From Suillus spraguei (lineage: Eukaryota; Basidiomycota; Agaricomycetes; Boletales; Suillaceae), in contig JABCPU010000036.1 in the NCBI GenBank assembly GCA_016800925.1, forward strand, positions 186,001 to 250,000: 64,000 nt of DNA, written 5' to 3'. Position 1 is the stretch's first letter; every line of letters begins with the position of its first letter. The notes under the pieces are model-generated. The model did not search any database, was not told where the DNA came from, and saw only the letters and a list, made by a program, of their open reading frames with translations. Shown one piece after another: positions 45,956-57,729 of this stretch. The position numbers were made by a program, and so were the translations under genes.

Positions 45956-47895
45956 ATGACATCTTCTGCTCAAGGGCTGTACTCACTGGCCACTCTCATC
46001 AAGCGGTATGCATCATTGATATGTAGGAGCCAGCTCTATGCTGACATCAATCAATGTGCGATTAGACTCGAAGCAATTACATCGCGTCTCGAAGACGTAG
46101 AAGATTCCAGGAGTGCAGGACATCTCAAACGACAAAGTACCAGCACTGTTACTAGCGCAGCCGTTGTCGAAACTCCGTCGGCTTTGACACCCCCGCCGCC
46201 GCCACCACCGCCACCACCCCACCTGCAATTGAGGTGCAAGCAGCAGTGCCACGGACAGTCACTGCATACGATGAGATTGTTATAGAGGGGAAGCTTAAAC
46301 CCTTTCTGGAGATCAATAAAGCCATCGCGCCTCCTCCACTGAATGAGCAGGTCATATACCTCCGTGATTTTTTGCGATGTTTCATGTTGAAGATCTGCAT
46401 TTCTTAGGTTGATCTATTTGCAAAAGTTCTGGCTACCCTGCGGTCTGTACTTCACCAGGCCGCAGCATGCAGAAAGCCCGATCAGAAGTCGTTCGCCGAA
46501 ATCCTTTCGCCACTCCAAGCAGGTATTGAATCCGTGACTCGCGTTAAAGAGGCTGCGAGAAAGGAGCGAGACTGGTTCAATCACTTCACTGTCATTGCAG
46601 ATGGGACTGCTTTCGTTGGATGGGTCACTGTGGTATGATCTTGACACGTCAAAATACCTGTTGAATGACGATGGCCTGCAGGAACCCAAACCAGGACCAT
46701 ACGTGAATGAGATAAAGGAAAGTACCGCATACTATGCGAACAGGATACTCAAGGATTTCAAGGAAAAGTGTGAACAACATCTTATTGAAATGGTCTAAGT
46801 TGACGTCTATTCTAGGGACCCGAGGCATGCGGAGTGGGTTCGGGCATTTAATGGGGTTCTTGACGGGATGAAGCGCTATATTATGGAATTCCACACCACT
46901 GGTCTTGTTTGGAATGCCAGCGTGAGCATTCATTCGCCATTGAATTACAAACCATCATAAACACTTCCTGCAGGGCATCCTGGTCTCAGAGTACAAATCG
47001 TCTCGTTCACAGCCAGTCAGTGGGCCGCCGCCTCAGGTTGGATCATCATTCTCCCCTGCAGCACCTGCTGGTGGGGTTGCTGCTGTATTTGCGGACTTGA
47101 ACCGCGGCGCGGACGTAACAAGGGGTTACGTAAAGTTGACAAAAGTGAGATGACACACAAGAACCCTTCACTGCGAGCTGGAAGCGTCGTCCCTGCAAGT
47201 AGCGGAGTGGGTGAGTTATCTTGCACTCGTCACAGCATTTTTTCTCACTATGCGGACAGCTGTTAAGAAACCTGTTAAACCAACCAAACCACAGGCTTTG
47301 ATGGGCAAGAAGCCTACCAAATTCGCACTAGAGGGTAATAAATGGATCATTGTAAGTATCTAGTTTCAAATGAGGTGGCTCATCTAATGAGTTATGCAGG
47401 AATATCAAGAAAATGAATCCGCTTTGGAGGTCGCCAACACAGAGATCACCCAAGTGATCAACCTCTTTGCTTGCAAGAACACGACTGTCATTATCAAGGG
47501 GAAAGTCAACGCTGTCACGTTGGGTCAGTGTCTACTTGTTGGTCTAACAACATTTTACTCAAAAATCCATGACAGTTAATTGCACGAAAACCTCTGTGCT
47601 AGTCGAATCTGTGGTTTCTTCTGTCTCCATCACGAAGTCTCCATCGTTTGCCCTGCAAATTACAGGAGTGGCACCTACTATACAGATTGACTCGACAGAC
47701 TCGGGGCAGATTTACCTCTCGAAGCAGTGTTTTGATGTTGAGATCACTACAGCGAAGTGCAGCGCAATCAATGTCAGCTTGCCAGTCGAAGGGGAAGAAG
47801 ATGGTGTCTTTGAAGAGCAGGCCATGCCCGAGATGCTGAAGACAGTGGTACAGAATGGCAAATTGGTCACAACGATTGTGGAACACGCTGGCTAA
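45956..47895 (+). CDS. SRV2: Adenylyl cyclase-associated protein CAP / SRV2
   Basis: Nine exons (45956-46005, 46066-46350, 46408-46632, 46682-46767, 46816-46921, 46974-47210, 47260-47351, 47400-47523, 47576-47895) give about 508 residues. The N-terminal cyclase-binding coil is LATLIKRLEAITSRLEDVED, followed by a ten-proline run. The helical folded domain has IVIEGKLKPFLEI, RKERDWFNHFTV, PGPYVNEIKESTAYYANRIL and EFHTTGLVWN. The C-terminal CARP beta-helix has KFALEGNKW, VINLFACKNTTVIIKGKVN and INVSLPVEGEEDGVFEEQ. CAP recycles ADF/cofilin-actin and links Ras-cAMP signalling to actin. The frame breaks twice (C4 at 46217-46220, G4 at 47122-47125), each needing one more base; consensus error is likely in such a conserved gene. 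Confidence 0.94.
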
Positions 47896-48125
47896 CTACT
47901 AGACAAATTACACATATCTCTACCTGAAAATCCAATTAATTCCTGGGACTACTTATCATACAGCTACACATGTACGTTTTAACACCAAAGAGACTATATT
48001 CGATAAGTACTGTAACCATCCCACAGCACGTACGTTAGTCTAGCACTGCCATGTGCCATCGGATCATAGTAGTCATCTGGAATTGGTAGAACTACTCGTC
48101 ACCAAACGACCCGACCTCACATATC

Positions 48126-51100
48126 ATGGACACCGTGGGCTGGCATGCTCAGCGTCAGGCTCGTAAGGCGGGTAATATTTCATGCTTCAGGTTGTCCTGG
48201 AAGCAACTTACACAGAGAACTATACAGGAAGCGCGCCATTTTTCTGAAATTCAGAGGGGACCAGACGGGAGATATTTACCTGTAGAAGAGATTGAACCAC
48301 TCCCTGATGGGAGCGGGCGCACTCAGGCTGGTAGCTTCGGTGTATCACGCTTGTCATCCCCGAGTCCTGGTACACTGTCTCCTGTTCCTCCCAAGTATTT
48401 CGCCGACAATGCAGCCCCAAATATATACGCTTCTAGCACTAACCATTCTATCGAGCGTTCAGTGGCGTCTGGTAGTTCTGGCATCTCCTTGGCTCAGATG
48501 CCTCCTGTGGAACGCTCTAGAGCACAGAGACTGGCCAGAATGGAACCCTACCTTCAGTTTATGGCTGGGCCCCTTTTGCGATACGATACAGTTGACGAAA
48601 ATGGTCTTTGGCGAGGTGCAGCTCTTATCGTCAGTAAGTTTTCACTTATGCCTGTGACCGGTCAATCAAGCGTTTGACCTATAACCCTTTCAGCTGCCGA
48701 TTCGGGATCATCCTACGAGCCCTTCCCAGTCTTAATGTATCAGTGGGACCCTGAGGAGATTGCCCGACCCTCACCAAGCACACAGGGTTCTTATCCGGGT
48801 TATGACCTTGGTCCGCACCCCGCAGATCCTCACGCTACTGCACTGGCCGGACCATCTGCGCAGTTACATGACACAAATGAGGCATACTTCGGCGACTACA
48901 AGGGAAAAGGAAACATGAGGAATGATCAGACCCAACATGTAACTGGTCAGGAGATTTATGTCTATTCAGGGAATGGTGGGTGAGTGCAGCCGACCATACA
49001 GTAGTAAGGAATCTTTGAACGCTGAGACATACTACGTGTACAGCACCTTCACGTTTTGGCGTTTCGCAATCCAGATACAGCTAGGTGTCAATGAAATCTG
49101 CATCAAGTATCGTATCAATGGCGGCATGCAAATGTCCTTCTTCGTACCTGCTCGTCATCAGAATATGCGGTGGGCAGCCCACTCGGTAAGATTAACACAA
49201 CCTATTTGCTGCATATTTTCTCATTTGTTCTTAGTGTAATGGTTTTAGCGCTGGTATAAATCCGGACGACTTCAGAGGACCAGGGTTCAAGAGTGGTTAT
49301 GACCCTATGTGGATTGATCTGTTGCGAAAGCATGTCGAACGACCGTTCCATGTCCTTGTGGGAGGAGGCGATCAATTATACTGCGATTCGTATGCGTCTA
49401 TGCACCTTTGCCATCCTGAATATTCACACCTTTCTGTTAGGTTGACTCGAGAACCCGAAATGCAAGAATGGATTTTGGCAAAGCCTTCTACAAAGAAAAT
49501 TATCCCTTTGACAAGTGAAATTGCCTCATGCATCGATCGTTTTTTCTTCAACCACTACTGCAGCTCTTTCAGGATGGGGGCGTTCGCAAGGGCGAATAGC
49601 TCGATGTGCGTAGGCCAGAAAATCATGGATATGCCCTGTTGTTCATGACTAACCCCATTCCTTTCAGTCCAATGTTGAATATGTGTGGTAAGATATGCGA
49701 ATTAGACATAATTGATCACACACTCATGTGGTATCTGCAGATGACCACGGTAAGCCACTGATGTATGCAACTGTAATTTTTGACCAATCAATACACCTTT
49801 GTAGATTTGGTGCGTGTGATTACGTCCCATTCCCTTGACCCTGGCCAACCTCGCGTGTTTCAAGATCGATGGATTCGGGAGTTGTACGTGACTTACAGTT
49901 TGTTGATCAATTCTTAATTGTGATGCTGTTATCCTACAGATCCTGAAGAGCTTCAACAGTCTCCCGTGTTCAAACAGTGAGTAGCTTTCATTCATCGGAA
50001 AAATCGCCTGTTCATAACATCGTTAGCATCGGAGTACGAGGCTACTTCTTCTATCTACTTTTTCAATGCTTCATCAATCGTGTGTTGCGGATTGCCATAA
50101 ATCTCTCATAGACTGACCTCATTGTCGCAGCTCTATATGATAACTTGGATGATAGAACAGGGAAGCATATGTTCAAGTCACTTATTTTGGGGGCTCAAGG
50201 CCCCTATGTTGGTTTACCGTCACATTCTTTTTTGTCTTACCTGGGGCCCGATGTGTATATTCTCATGTTGGACTGTCGGTAAGTGGTTACTGTATCACGC
50301 TGTCTGGAGGCATATATGCTAATGCATGGCCGCTACAAGCGCGGAGAGAAAAAGGAGTCAGGTCTGCAGCGAGTTCGAGTACCAAAAGGCTTTTGAACGA
50401 ATCGGGTATCTACCCTCGAACGTAAAACATCTTGTTTTACAACTTGGTGCGGTCTTTAATGAGATTACAATTTTATCTCATATTGATCCACAGGCATCCC
50501 TATTGCGTATCCGAGAATGGTTTTCCTTGATACTGCAGTAGATTCCATGTTGAATCCTTTGATTGCCCTTGGACGCAGCGGAGCCGCAGGATTCAGTAGT
50601 TTTGTGAACAAATTCAACGCGGACGTTGAGTTGCTAGATGACTTGGTATGTCACTCTCCCACGACGCGTTGTTAATGCGGCTGATGGCCTGGGTAGAATG
50701 ACCACTGGACCGCAAAGTGTCACAAGGTTCGAAAGCAGTGTCGCGTGTGACTCCAACTTAACAAGGATATGGATATGCCTTTCAGAAAGAGCGTAACTGG
50801 TTCATTCAACAGATGCAAGGAATAGCAAGAATGAAAAGTTTGCGTATTTCGTTTCTTTCTGGCGACGTGCACTGCGCAGCCGTAGGGGTTCTTAAAACGC
50901 TGGTCCGCAGCAGTGGAGGAAAGAACAACCGGACGATAGATGTTCCGCCTGAAACCGATTATAGATACATGATCAATGTGGTGACAAGTATGTTCTTTTA
51001 CTTCCTCTTAAACTCCGAAGCTCAATCCTGATTCAGGTGCGATCGTCAACGCACCGTAAGTGATACTGCCGTCTATTGTGCATGATGCAGCATGTTGAGC

Positions 51101-51506
51101 CAATTGAAGGCCTTCGAATGGAGTGATCGCCATGGTATCTACGTTGGCAACCAAGACTCACAAAACGCTGCATCATGCAGAAACTGATGAAACCATGGTA
51201 TGTCACGAATCACAAATGATTTGCAGATATTTCACGCTGTAATTCTTGTAGCTTCCTGTTTTTACGAAGGAACCAAATGGCAACATTCGCCTCCAAAACA
51301 AGTATATAATGGGGCGACGGAATTGGTGTGCGGTCTCGTGCGATCCTGAGACACAGGAATTAGAATTTGACATCCGTGTCGAGATGAATAAAGGGGTTGG
51401 CGTCAGCTTTGGGTAAGCGTATAATCTGCATCAGAAATATTCACCATGATGGCACCCCAGATATCCAGTCCGAAGTCCTCCCCCCAAGTGGTTGCCTGGA
51501 ACGTGA
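48126..51506 (+). CDS. PhoD-like metallophosphatase, fungal type
   Basis: Twenty exons, all in phase, give 783 residues. A low-complexity N-terminus precedes RMEPYLQFMAGPLLRYDTVD. The phosphatase core has VPARHQNMRWAAHSCNGFSA, LVGGGDQLYCDS, the metal-binding MCDDHDLIDGFGSYP (about 424-438), ERNWFIQQ and LSGDVHCAAVGVLK. It ends with LATKTHKTLHH, MGRRNWC and a PPPKWLPGT tail. This matches the large fungal PhoD-domain proteins; the substrate is unknown. Main exons include 48126-48633, 48694-48979, 49044-49185, 49235-49389, 49441-49605, 50131-50278, 50494-50645, 50786-50987, 51252-51412 and 51461-51506. The metal site is coded by exons of 20, 9, 5 and 19 nt between 49668 and 49883. Confidence 0.92.
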
Positions 51507-51936
51507 CACTTGGTATTTCAAGACGAGATATTCTCACTGTCCCTTTATGAGCCCATCCTGTATTCATTTTTTTTTACCTGGACTGTATCACTAACGTACA
51601 ATCTTCTCTTGCTCGGACTATTTCTATTTTTAATTATGTCGTGAAATAATACGCACAATATCACCCCAGCGACTGCCAGAAGCACGATCAGACTCATCTC
51701 AGAATCGAAACTTCTGACCAGCATCATCAAATATGGCATGCTTATTAGAGTTTTCCCCAGTCTTGAAGCGCTTCAAGGCCTGACATGGACAAGACTCGAA
51801 GAGTCGAAACCAAGCGACAATTCCTAATTTATCCACACAAGCCATGTGCATGAAAATTTGAAAGTCTGAAACATAGCAAAGGACCTCAAGGGCTCAACAT
51901 TGCAAAACGCATGCGCCCGCCACCGATGATCCAATC
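51507..51936. other. Tandem intergenic region
   Basis: Between two plus-strand genes. A 64-codon minus-strand frame (51545-51739) with one hydrophobic stretch is the only open frame; nothing supports it as a gene. Confidence 0.45.
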
Positions 51937-54105
51937 ATGGGGGCTCTTTCATCACCCCCGAGCTTCTTGAATCCCCGTCTCAAGCTCCTCCACCAGACAC
52001 CAGGTCCTGCTCAGGAAAGCAGCGATATTGATTTTACGCCAGCCGCGAGTCCGTCTTCTGTGATATTCGCCAACACTTCAGTAGCACGCCTCCGCACCTT
52101 ACTCGCACATCCATCATCAAGTTCACCCAATGGAAGATATTCTTTCATGAGACGGGGTGGAAACATTTCGATATGAGTGAGATGGATGTTACCCCTGTTG
52201 TCAACCGTGCTAGGGAATGGCAAAAGGACAGAAGGCAAAGTCTCGGTGGCAATGAGGATAATGGTTCTAGTACGTCAATTCCCTATGATTGCCTTTAGCA
52301 TCTCATTGCAATAGATATCAACGTATCTCCACCATCATCGACATTACGAGAAAGTGGTTCATCTATTCAAACCAGAGCCCTTGTCTCAACTTCAGCTGCC
52401 TCGCCCCATTCTGTCCCAGACTCTCCATTAAAGTTTGCTGGGTCTGAGGGTGAAGGGCAGACGATGCCACCCTCTTCCACTCGTGGAACACCATCACTGA
52501 CCAGTTCCGCCTCTCAGAATGGTCCTGAGGTAGAGAGACCCGAAACAAATATCACCCTTGTACGAGTGGATGAGGATAGTTTCGCTCATCTGAACTACAC
52601 CACGATGAAGACTTCGAGACCTCCCGGAGCGTGGTCTCTTACGCCCATTCCACTCAAGCACGCTCCGAGGGTGACATCGCCACCTCCAGTCTCCTCGTCT
52701 GAATTGACTCCGGCTGCATCATCATCATGGATGCCACTCTCTCTAACTAACCCTGGACCCGAGCGGCGCTCAAGGTCTGAGGCCACGACAGGCAATGACA
52801 ATGACCTATTCACGCCAATACATCCTCTATCACGTGCTAAATCTCTTCATGTACGCACCCCAGCGCCCCCAGGCGCGTGGATGTCGTCGACCACAACTCA
52901 GAATTGGTCTAACGAGCGATCCAAGTTTGGTTCTATCAGAGCAAAAAAGAATATTCTCAAAGTGCGCTTTGATGTGACGGAATCAGAAGCGTCGACTGCC
53001 GAAGTTGAACACCAAGAGCCACGTACCATCGCTGACATGCCCATGCCTGCGCTTAGCTTTCTGCCTGATGATCATGCATCGCGGTCGGGGAAGGTACCCA
53101 AAACAAGAATTAACGGTTCCTCTCAAGGTGATGCCGTAGACGATCCGGTGTTAGATAGGCCTGTAATTCCTGAACACCACATGACGCCTACTTCTCGTGC
53201 CAACCCATCATCATCACGTTCACAGAGAAAAACCTTCAGCGTAAAGGTTGTCGATGCATTTGGTCGAGAAATGATTGACGAACTTCCTGTGGCCATTGCG
53301 AACGGGGACGCGGGAGACGCAATTTGTGTTTCAATATTAGCTGAAACTCGTACTCCTCGTGTCTCAACCAAGAATGAAATCCGCATCATCGATACAAGGG
53401 GAGCAGAAGTTCAGGAAGATGTCCTTGAACGCCCATCAATGGCCGTACATGATGGTCCGCCTATTTGTCGTACTGCAGCCCTAGCTCAAATACGACAAAC
53501 GCTCCGAGAATGGGCTAGTGGGCTGAGTGATGAAGACAGGTAATGTTGTAAGCTTAAGATTTCGTAAAAATGCTGATTGATAGGAACTCTAGATATCCTG
53601 ATAATCTCGCATTGAACCCGAGCTACTCCAAGGAACTCGAAGAACGTTCAAGGGTAGCGCGGCGTTCTCGGAATCAATTAGCTCGGACCCTTCGTATCGA
53701 ATCGGCGAAAGAGTGTAAGCGTAACTTAATGCACAAATATACCAAGAGAGCCGAAGGCCGAAGCGGGCTTTTGGTAAGACAAAGGGTACATTTAATATGA
53801 TCGCATCTTATTACTTTCGCAACTAGCCGACCATCACTGGTGAAAATGGTTCTTTCCATCGTGATCTGGTTTGGGTGGGAGTTCTGTTACAGATTGTTTT
53901 CGTCCTTGCCATGTGGTGGTGGGTTTCTCTGTTTCATATGGAAACTTCCTGATCTGATGGATGTTGACATAGGTTTGCACATGTTCAAGCTCGCCGTCTC
54001 TTTTGCGCCGTCTATTATGATCCTCACTGGAACCCCCGCATGGATGGACATGTTTGGGAGACGTGGGCTGAACGCCCTAATGAAAAGATATGGCCACCTA
54101 CATGA
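51937..54105 (+). CDS. Single-pass membrane orphan with long disordered N-terminus
   Basis: Five exons (51937-52269, 52315-53539, 53584-53773, 53827-53918, 53973-54105) would give 657 residues. Most is Ser/Pro/Thr-rich and disordered, with two repeated RPPGAWSLT / PPGAWMSST motifs. After RRGWKHFDMSEMDVTPVVNR comes the long variable part. A charged, probably helical stretch (residues about 545-585) leads to one transmembrane segment, LVWVGVLLQIVFVLAMWW, and a 50-residue tail with ARRLFCAVYYDPHWNP. One base seems missing in the G-run 52154-52157: the frame before and after it match only if a base is added. I do not recognise a named family; an ER or nuclear-envelope location is an inference from the topology. 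Confidence 0.72.
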
Positions 54106-54533
54106 TCGTGTCGTCAACACCACTCAGACTACCTCGTGATGCTTGCAGCCCCCGGAGTACTTTCCCGCTCTGGACATCAAAGTGGATTGCACACAACCAA
54201 TCTATTCGTTGAATAAAGGTCGGTTCGAAATCTGTAACTGTGCAACATTGTTTTCCACCGCTGATTTGTTATCGAGATCTCATTTCTGAACGACTTTACA
54301 CAGCCACTCCAAGTCCCATATCACATTTGGTTTCATCCTCACCGCAACTGGACAGTTGAATTATCTTGAAATTTGTCATATGCGACAACTTGCCAAGGCT
54401 CCACCCTCCCACACCGTGCCACACGGCTCAGTAACGACCCTTTCGGGCCATACCGCGCTCTCGGGAGTGAAGGTCACTGCTTCTGCATGTTTCACGTTTC
54501 TTGTGATTACACATGATAATATACATCTATGCA
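54106..54533. other. Convergent intergenic region
   Basis: Holds the 3' ends of the membrane orphan and ASH2; no gene is seen. Confidence 0.45.
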
Positions 54534-56465
54534 TTACAGTAGATCTTCTAGGTCGATGTCCATGGCAGAAGAACTATTATTTTGCGTCCGTGATTTACGG
54601 TAAGGGCTTGCAGCTTCCCTAAACACTTCGTCGTCGTCGTCGTCATCGTCATCGTGATGATCGCCGTCTGCTACGAATCTATCATGCTGCTCTTCTTCTC
54701 CATCTCCCTCAATTACCTCAGAGTTGTACCCACTCTCTGCTTCGGGGACGTGATTGAAATCAACACTTGACGCAGCCGTTGGTGCAGGGGAGTGTATTTG
54801 ATCCATTCCACGCTCTGTCGCTTGTGATGTAGACGCAATTAAGACAGACGACCCGAGACGGTCACCACTGGGGGCTGCAGGTTCCGTTGTGGAACCATGG
54901 GCACTCATAACCGAAGATCCTCGTAGCTCTGCGTTTTTCTTTGCCCTCTTCCGAGCTTCAGTCTGCTGTCTGCTTTTTTCCCTCTGCGCTTTCTTCTGTG
55001 CCTCGGTTTTCTCGACCTCTGCTTTTTTGGCCGCCTCCAAAGCAGCCTCTTCTTCTTCTTGATCGTCTAGATCCCACTGCTCCTTCATGAACTGCGGGTA
55101 CCGCTCGCAAATGGGACGCCAAGTCTGAGCTTGATTTACATTATGATCTTTGTCTTTGAGCACGCTGTCTATGTCAGGGGGAGGCGGAAAGTCAAAATTT
55201 GGGCCTGGGTTCAAGCGCACGCGGGCATAGTTGAATAGGGAAATGAATGGGTAATACCCTAGCGTTCCGTCATCAAAAGGGTTTTCTTTATGTTCCCGAG
55301 GGGCCCCTTCACGCGCTCGTTTCTTGTCTTTTTCCTTCTTCCTCGACGCGGGCGTCGTGCGCAAAGGCAGGTAATCGAATAGGTCTTCGAACCCGACGCC
55401 TTGACATTCGCCATTGACGAAGAACGCGATACAAGAGTCTGGCAAGGTTGGTAGAGGGCGGAGAACGGGAGCTTCTGGTACCTGTCCAGGACGTGCGCCT
55501 CGGTCTGGGAGGTTTTTTGTTGATGCAGCCTTCTTGTTTGAAGAGGCGGATGGGAGTGATGCTGTATTACTTGATTTATTGGAGAAGTCCATAAGAGCGA
55601 TCATTTCTTTGCTCTGAGAATATTCGAGACTTTCGAAATACTCCTGGCCCTTGAACTCGATAGGGATGCGTTCGCGTCGAATATGTGCGGGGTCGTGATT
55701 GTCACGGGGATCGGGTTTGCATCGAGGTGGAAGGGATATGTACATGCCAATAACATCTCCACTATGGAAGGGACGACCATAGGGGCGAGGGCGTGATAGG
55801 TATACTTTATCACCATTGCTGTCACGATAGCCATACGAATATGCATCTAAGCCAACTGGACCATTCAAAGGTGCTTCTCGTCGGGCCCAGCCAAGTCGGA
55901 CATGACTTCCTTGACGCATGTTGATATCTGGGGCATGAGTAGAGCGATCTCCTCCGCCGTCCTCAATGCGAACCTCCATATACCACTTGCCCTCACGGAC
56001 GGGTGCATTACATCGTGCACTCCTGAAACCTCTTTCACCAATTAATTCCAGACCATCAGGAGTGACCTTGACGAAAGAGCTGCGGTCCTCCCAGCTAACT
56101 CTGTAGCTTGTGGGCAGACTTTCGATTGTTCGACATGGGAGGACAGATCCAGGGGGTGAAACCCCTGCTGGGACGTATCTGAAGGCCATACGGTTCATAC
56201 AAAGCTGTTCTGTGGTATGGTACGTTAAAGAAGTATCGGTGAAGGTAGGGTACCGCGATATTGTAAGACGAGGACGAGAGAAGAAGTCATTTCGGGTGGG
56301 TAGAGCAACATTGGCTGCTGTGCTCGGGTTGTTTGGATCATTGGGTGCAGGGGATGCTTCAGGATTAGACGCGACCTTGCGTTTCTTTGAAGGAACCGAC
56401 AAAGGCGTAGATGGCCTTGAACCGCTTGGTCCGTCTACTGTACTTGAATCAGCAACAGCTACCAT
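54534..56465 (-). CDS. BRE2: ASH2 / BRE2, SPRY subunit of the COMPASS H3K4 methyltransferase
   Basis: One uninterrupted frame of 643 residues from ATG 56465-56463, unusual among these intron-rich neighbours. A disordered Ser/Pro start with a basic patch (SKKRKV) precedes the SPRY domain: FVKVTPDGLELIGERGFRSA, GKWYMEVRIEDGGG, HVRLGWARREAPLNGPVGLD, AYSYGYRDSNGDKVYLSRP and FHSGDVIGMYISLPP. After an insert the domain closes with CIAFFVNGECQGVGFEDL and GYYPFISLF. The tail has an Ala/Glu/Lys coil and a run of nine Asp. Bre2/Ash2 pairs with Sdc1/Dpy30 and RbBP5 to activate Set1. No PHD/winged-helix part is present, as in yeast Bre2. Confidence 0.95.
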   Translation of the reverse strand: MVAVADSSTVDGPSGSRPSTPLSVPSKKRKVASNPEASPAPNDPNNPSTAANVALPTRNDFFSRPRLTISRYPTFTDTSLTYHTTEQLCMNRMAFRYVPAGVSPPGSVLPCRTIESLPTSYRVSWEDRSSFVKVTPDGLELIGERGFRSARCNAPVREGKWYMEVRIEDGGGDRSTHAPDINMRQGSHVRLGWARREAPLNGPVGLDAYSYGYRDSNGDKVYLSRPRPYGRPFHSGDVIGMYISLPPRCKPDPRDNHDPAHIRRERIPIEFKGQEYFESLEYSQSKEMIALMDFSNKSSNTASLPSASSNKKAASTKNLPDRGARPGQVPEAPVLRPLPTLPDSCIAFFVNGECQGVGFEDLFDYLPLRTTPASRKKEKDKKRAREGAPREHKENPFDDGTLGYYPFISLFNYARVRLNPGPNFDFPPPPDIDSVLKDKDHNVNQAQTWRPICERYPQFMKEQWDLDDQEEEEAALEAAKKAEVEKTEAQKKAQREKSRQQTEARKRAKKNAELRGSSVMSAHGSTTEPAAPSGDRLGSSVLIASTSQATERGMDQIHSPAPTAASSVDFNHVPEAESGYNSEVIEGDGEEEQHDRFVADGDHHDDDDDDDDEVFREAASPYRKSRTQNNSSSAMDIDLEDLL

Positions 56466-56619
56466 TGCCTGCGGATGACAGGCGTGACAAAGTACAATAT
56501 TGTTGCTCAAGCACCGTGACTGTCTGGATTTGGTTGAGTTTGTTGTTATTTCCGTTTTGGTCAAGTCACTGGCCTCCGAGTCAGTACTTGCTGCTGGTCT
56601 ACAACCTGGAAGACCCAGG
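56466..56619. promoter_or_regulatory. Bidirectional promoter of ASH2/BRE2 and a ubiquitin E2
   Basis: Only 154 bases separate the two divergent start codons. No TATA box is evident. A CCAAT-like ATTGT and a CAAG-rich stretch are present, too weak to name. Confidence 0.5.
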
Positions 56620-57729
56620 ATGACTGCTCTTAGGTATGAATCGCCGAGCCATTTATTTATTCATGATCTTAATCGTTTACAGGCGAATTCAAAAGGTACT
56701 CTTCCTCTCTTTCGTGAGGATGGCATGAACTTGACCTTCGCACCCCTGGATGATGTTTACTAAGGAGCTCCAAGATATCACAAACAGGCCCCTTGATGTA
56801 TGTAACCCGCTGTAGAGAGGACGTAACTTTATCTGATTGGCGGCCTTTAGGGAATAACAGTTGAACCAGAAGCAGATAACTTGCTCGTTTGGAAGTGTTC
56901 AGTAAAGGGCTCTGTAAGTACCACTAGTGGCATTTAATTTCCTCCTCTTTCATTCACATTACTGCGCACCAAGCCAGATAGCCCATATAAGAACGGCACA
57001 TTTCACTTCAAGATCGAGCTCCCGATGAATTTTCCATTCAAGGCGCCGAGCGTGAGTTATCAACCTATTTTATATGTCATTGTATATCATGATGATACCA
57101 TCCATCCGAGTCGAACCCTGAAACGTTCCACTATGCCCATCAGTTCAATTGAGTTTATAACTTTCATAGCTCTTGCTTCGGTTTCGTATCATTTACGTGG
57201 GGGTTCATCTACGCTATCACTAGGTCACGTTCTTAACTAAGATTTACCATCCCGGCATTAACGAAGAAGGCCATATCTGCGTCCCCATTCTTCGCGATGA
57301 GGTGAGGCCAATGTTCCTTCACCCGCAGAGATAGCATAATCAAGTTCTTTCACCCCATCAAGTGGAAGCCATCAGTGACGCTATCAACAGGTGAAACTTA
57401 CCTCGGGAACATCCTCTGTAATTGGTTCGGCTGATAGATCCTTGTTTTATTTGTAGTGCTGGTGGTTATTCAAGAGAAAGTGAATCATCCAAGCCCGGAC
57501 GATCCGTTCGAGCCTGAAATCGCTGCAGTGAGATTTTGGGTTATGATTAATGTAGACCCCTAACCATTTTTATTTCCAGTTGTTGAAGAACGACAAGGCA
57601 AAGTTCTTAGCTACCGCAAAGGAGTACACCAAGAAGTAAGTGGCGTCTTATCTTGTTTCATAAAGGGCTTCTTCCGTGTAATACAAAGTATACTAATAAA
57701 CGTTTACTGGTGTCAGACACGCAATGTAG
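56620..57729 (+). CDS. Ubiquitin-conjugating enzyme E2 (UBE2L3-like)
   Basis: Ten exons (56620-56633, 56683-56695, 56765-56797, 56851-56913, 56974-57051, 57224-57301, 57363-57390, 57457-57527, 57580-57635, 57717-57729) give 148 residues, a bare UBC fold. It starts MTALRRIQKELQDITNRP, then SPYKNGTFHFKIELPMNFPF, then the active-site stretch IYHPGINEEGHICVPILRDE with catalytic Cys86, and WKPSVTLSTVLVVIQEKVNH with PSPDDPFEPEIAALL. The layout is closest to UBE2L3/UbcH7-type E2s that serve HECT and RBR ligases. The usual HPN motif reads HPG here (Gly78). Exons 1, 2 and 10 are 14, 13 and 13 nt. Confidence 0.93.

Noticed and set aside
46150..46240. Intron over the proline run of CAP
   Set aside because: Possible donors (GTTGTC, GTCGAA) are poor; adding one C joins the proline run directly to a normal CAP sequence.
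51545..51739. Small minus-strand membrane peptide
   Set aside because: One hydrophobic stretch only; intergenic position and no splice or family support.
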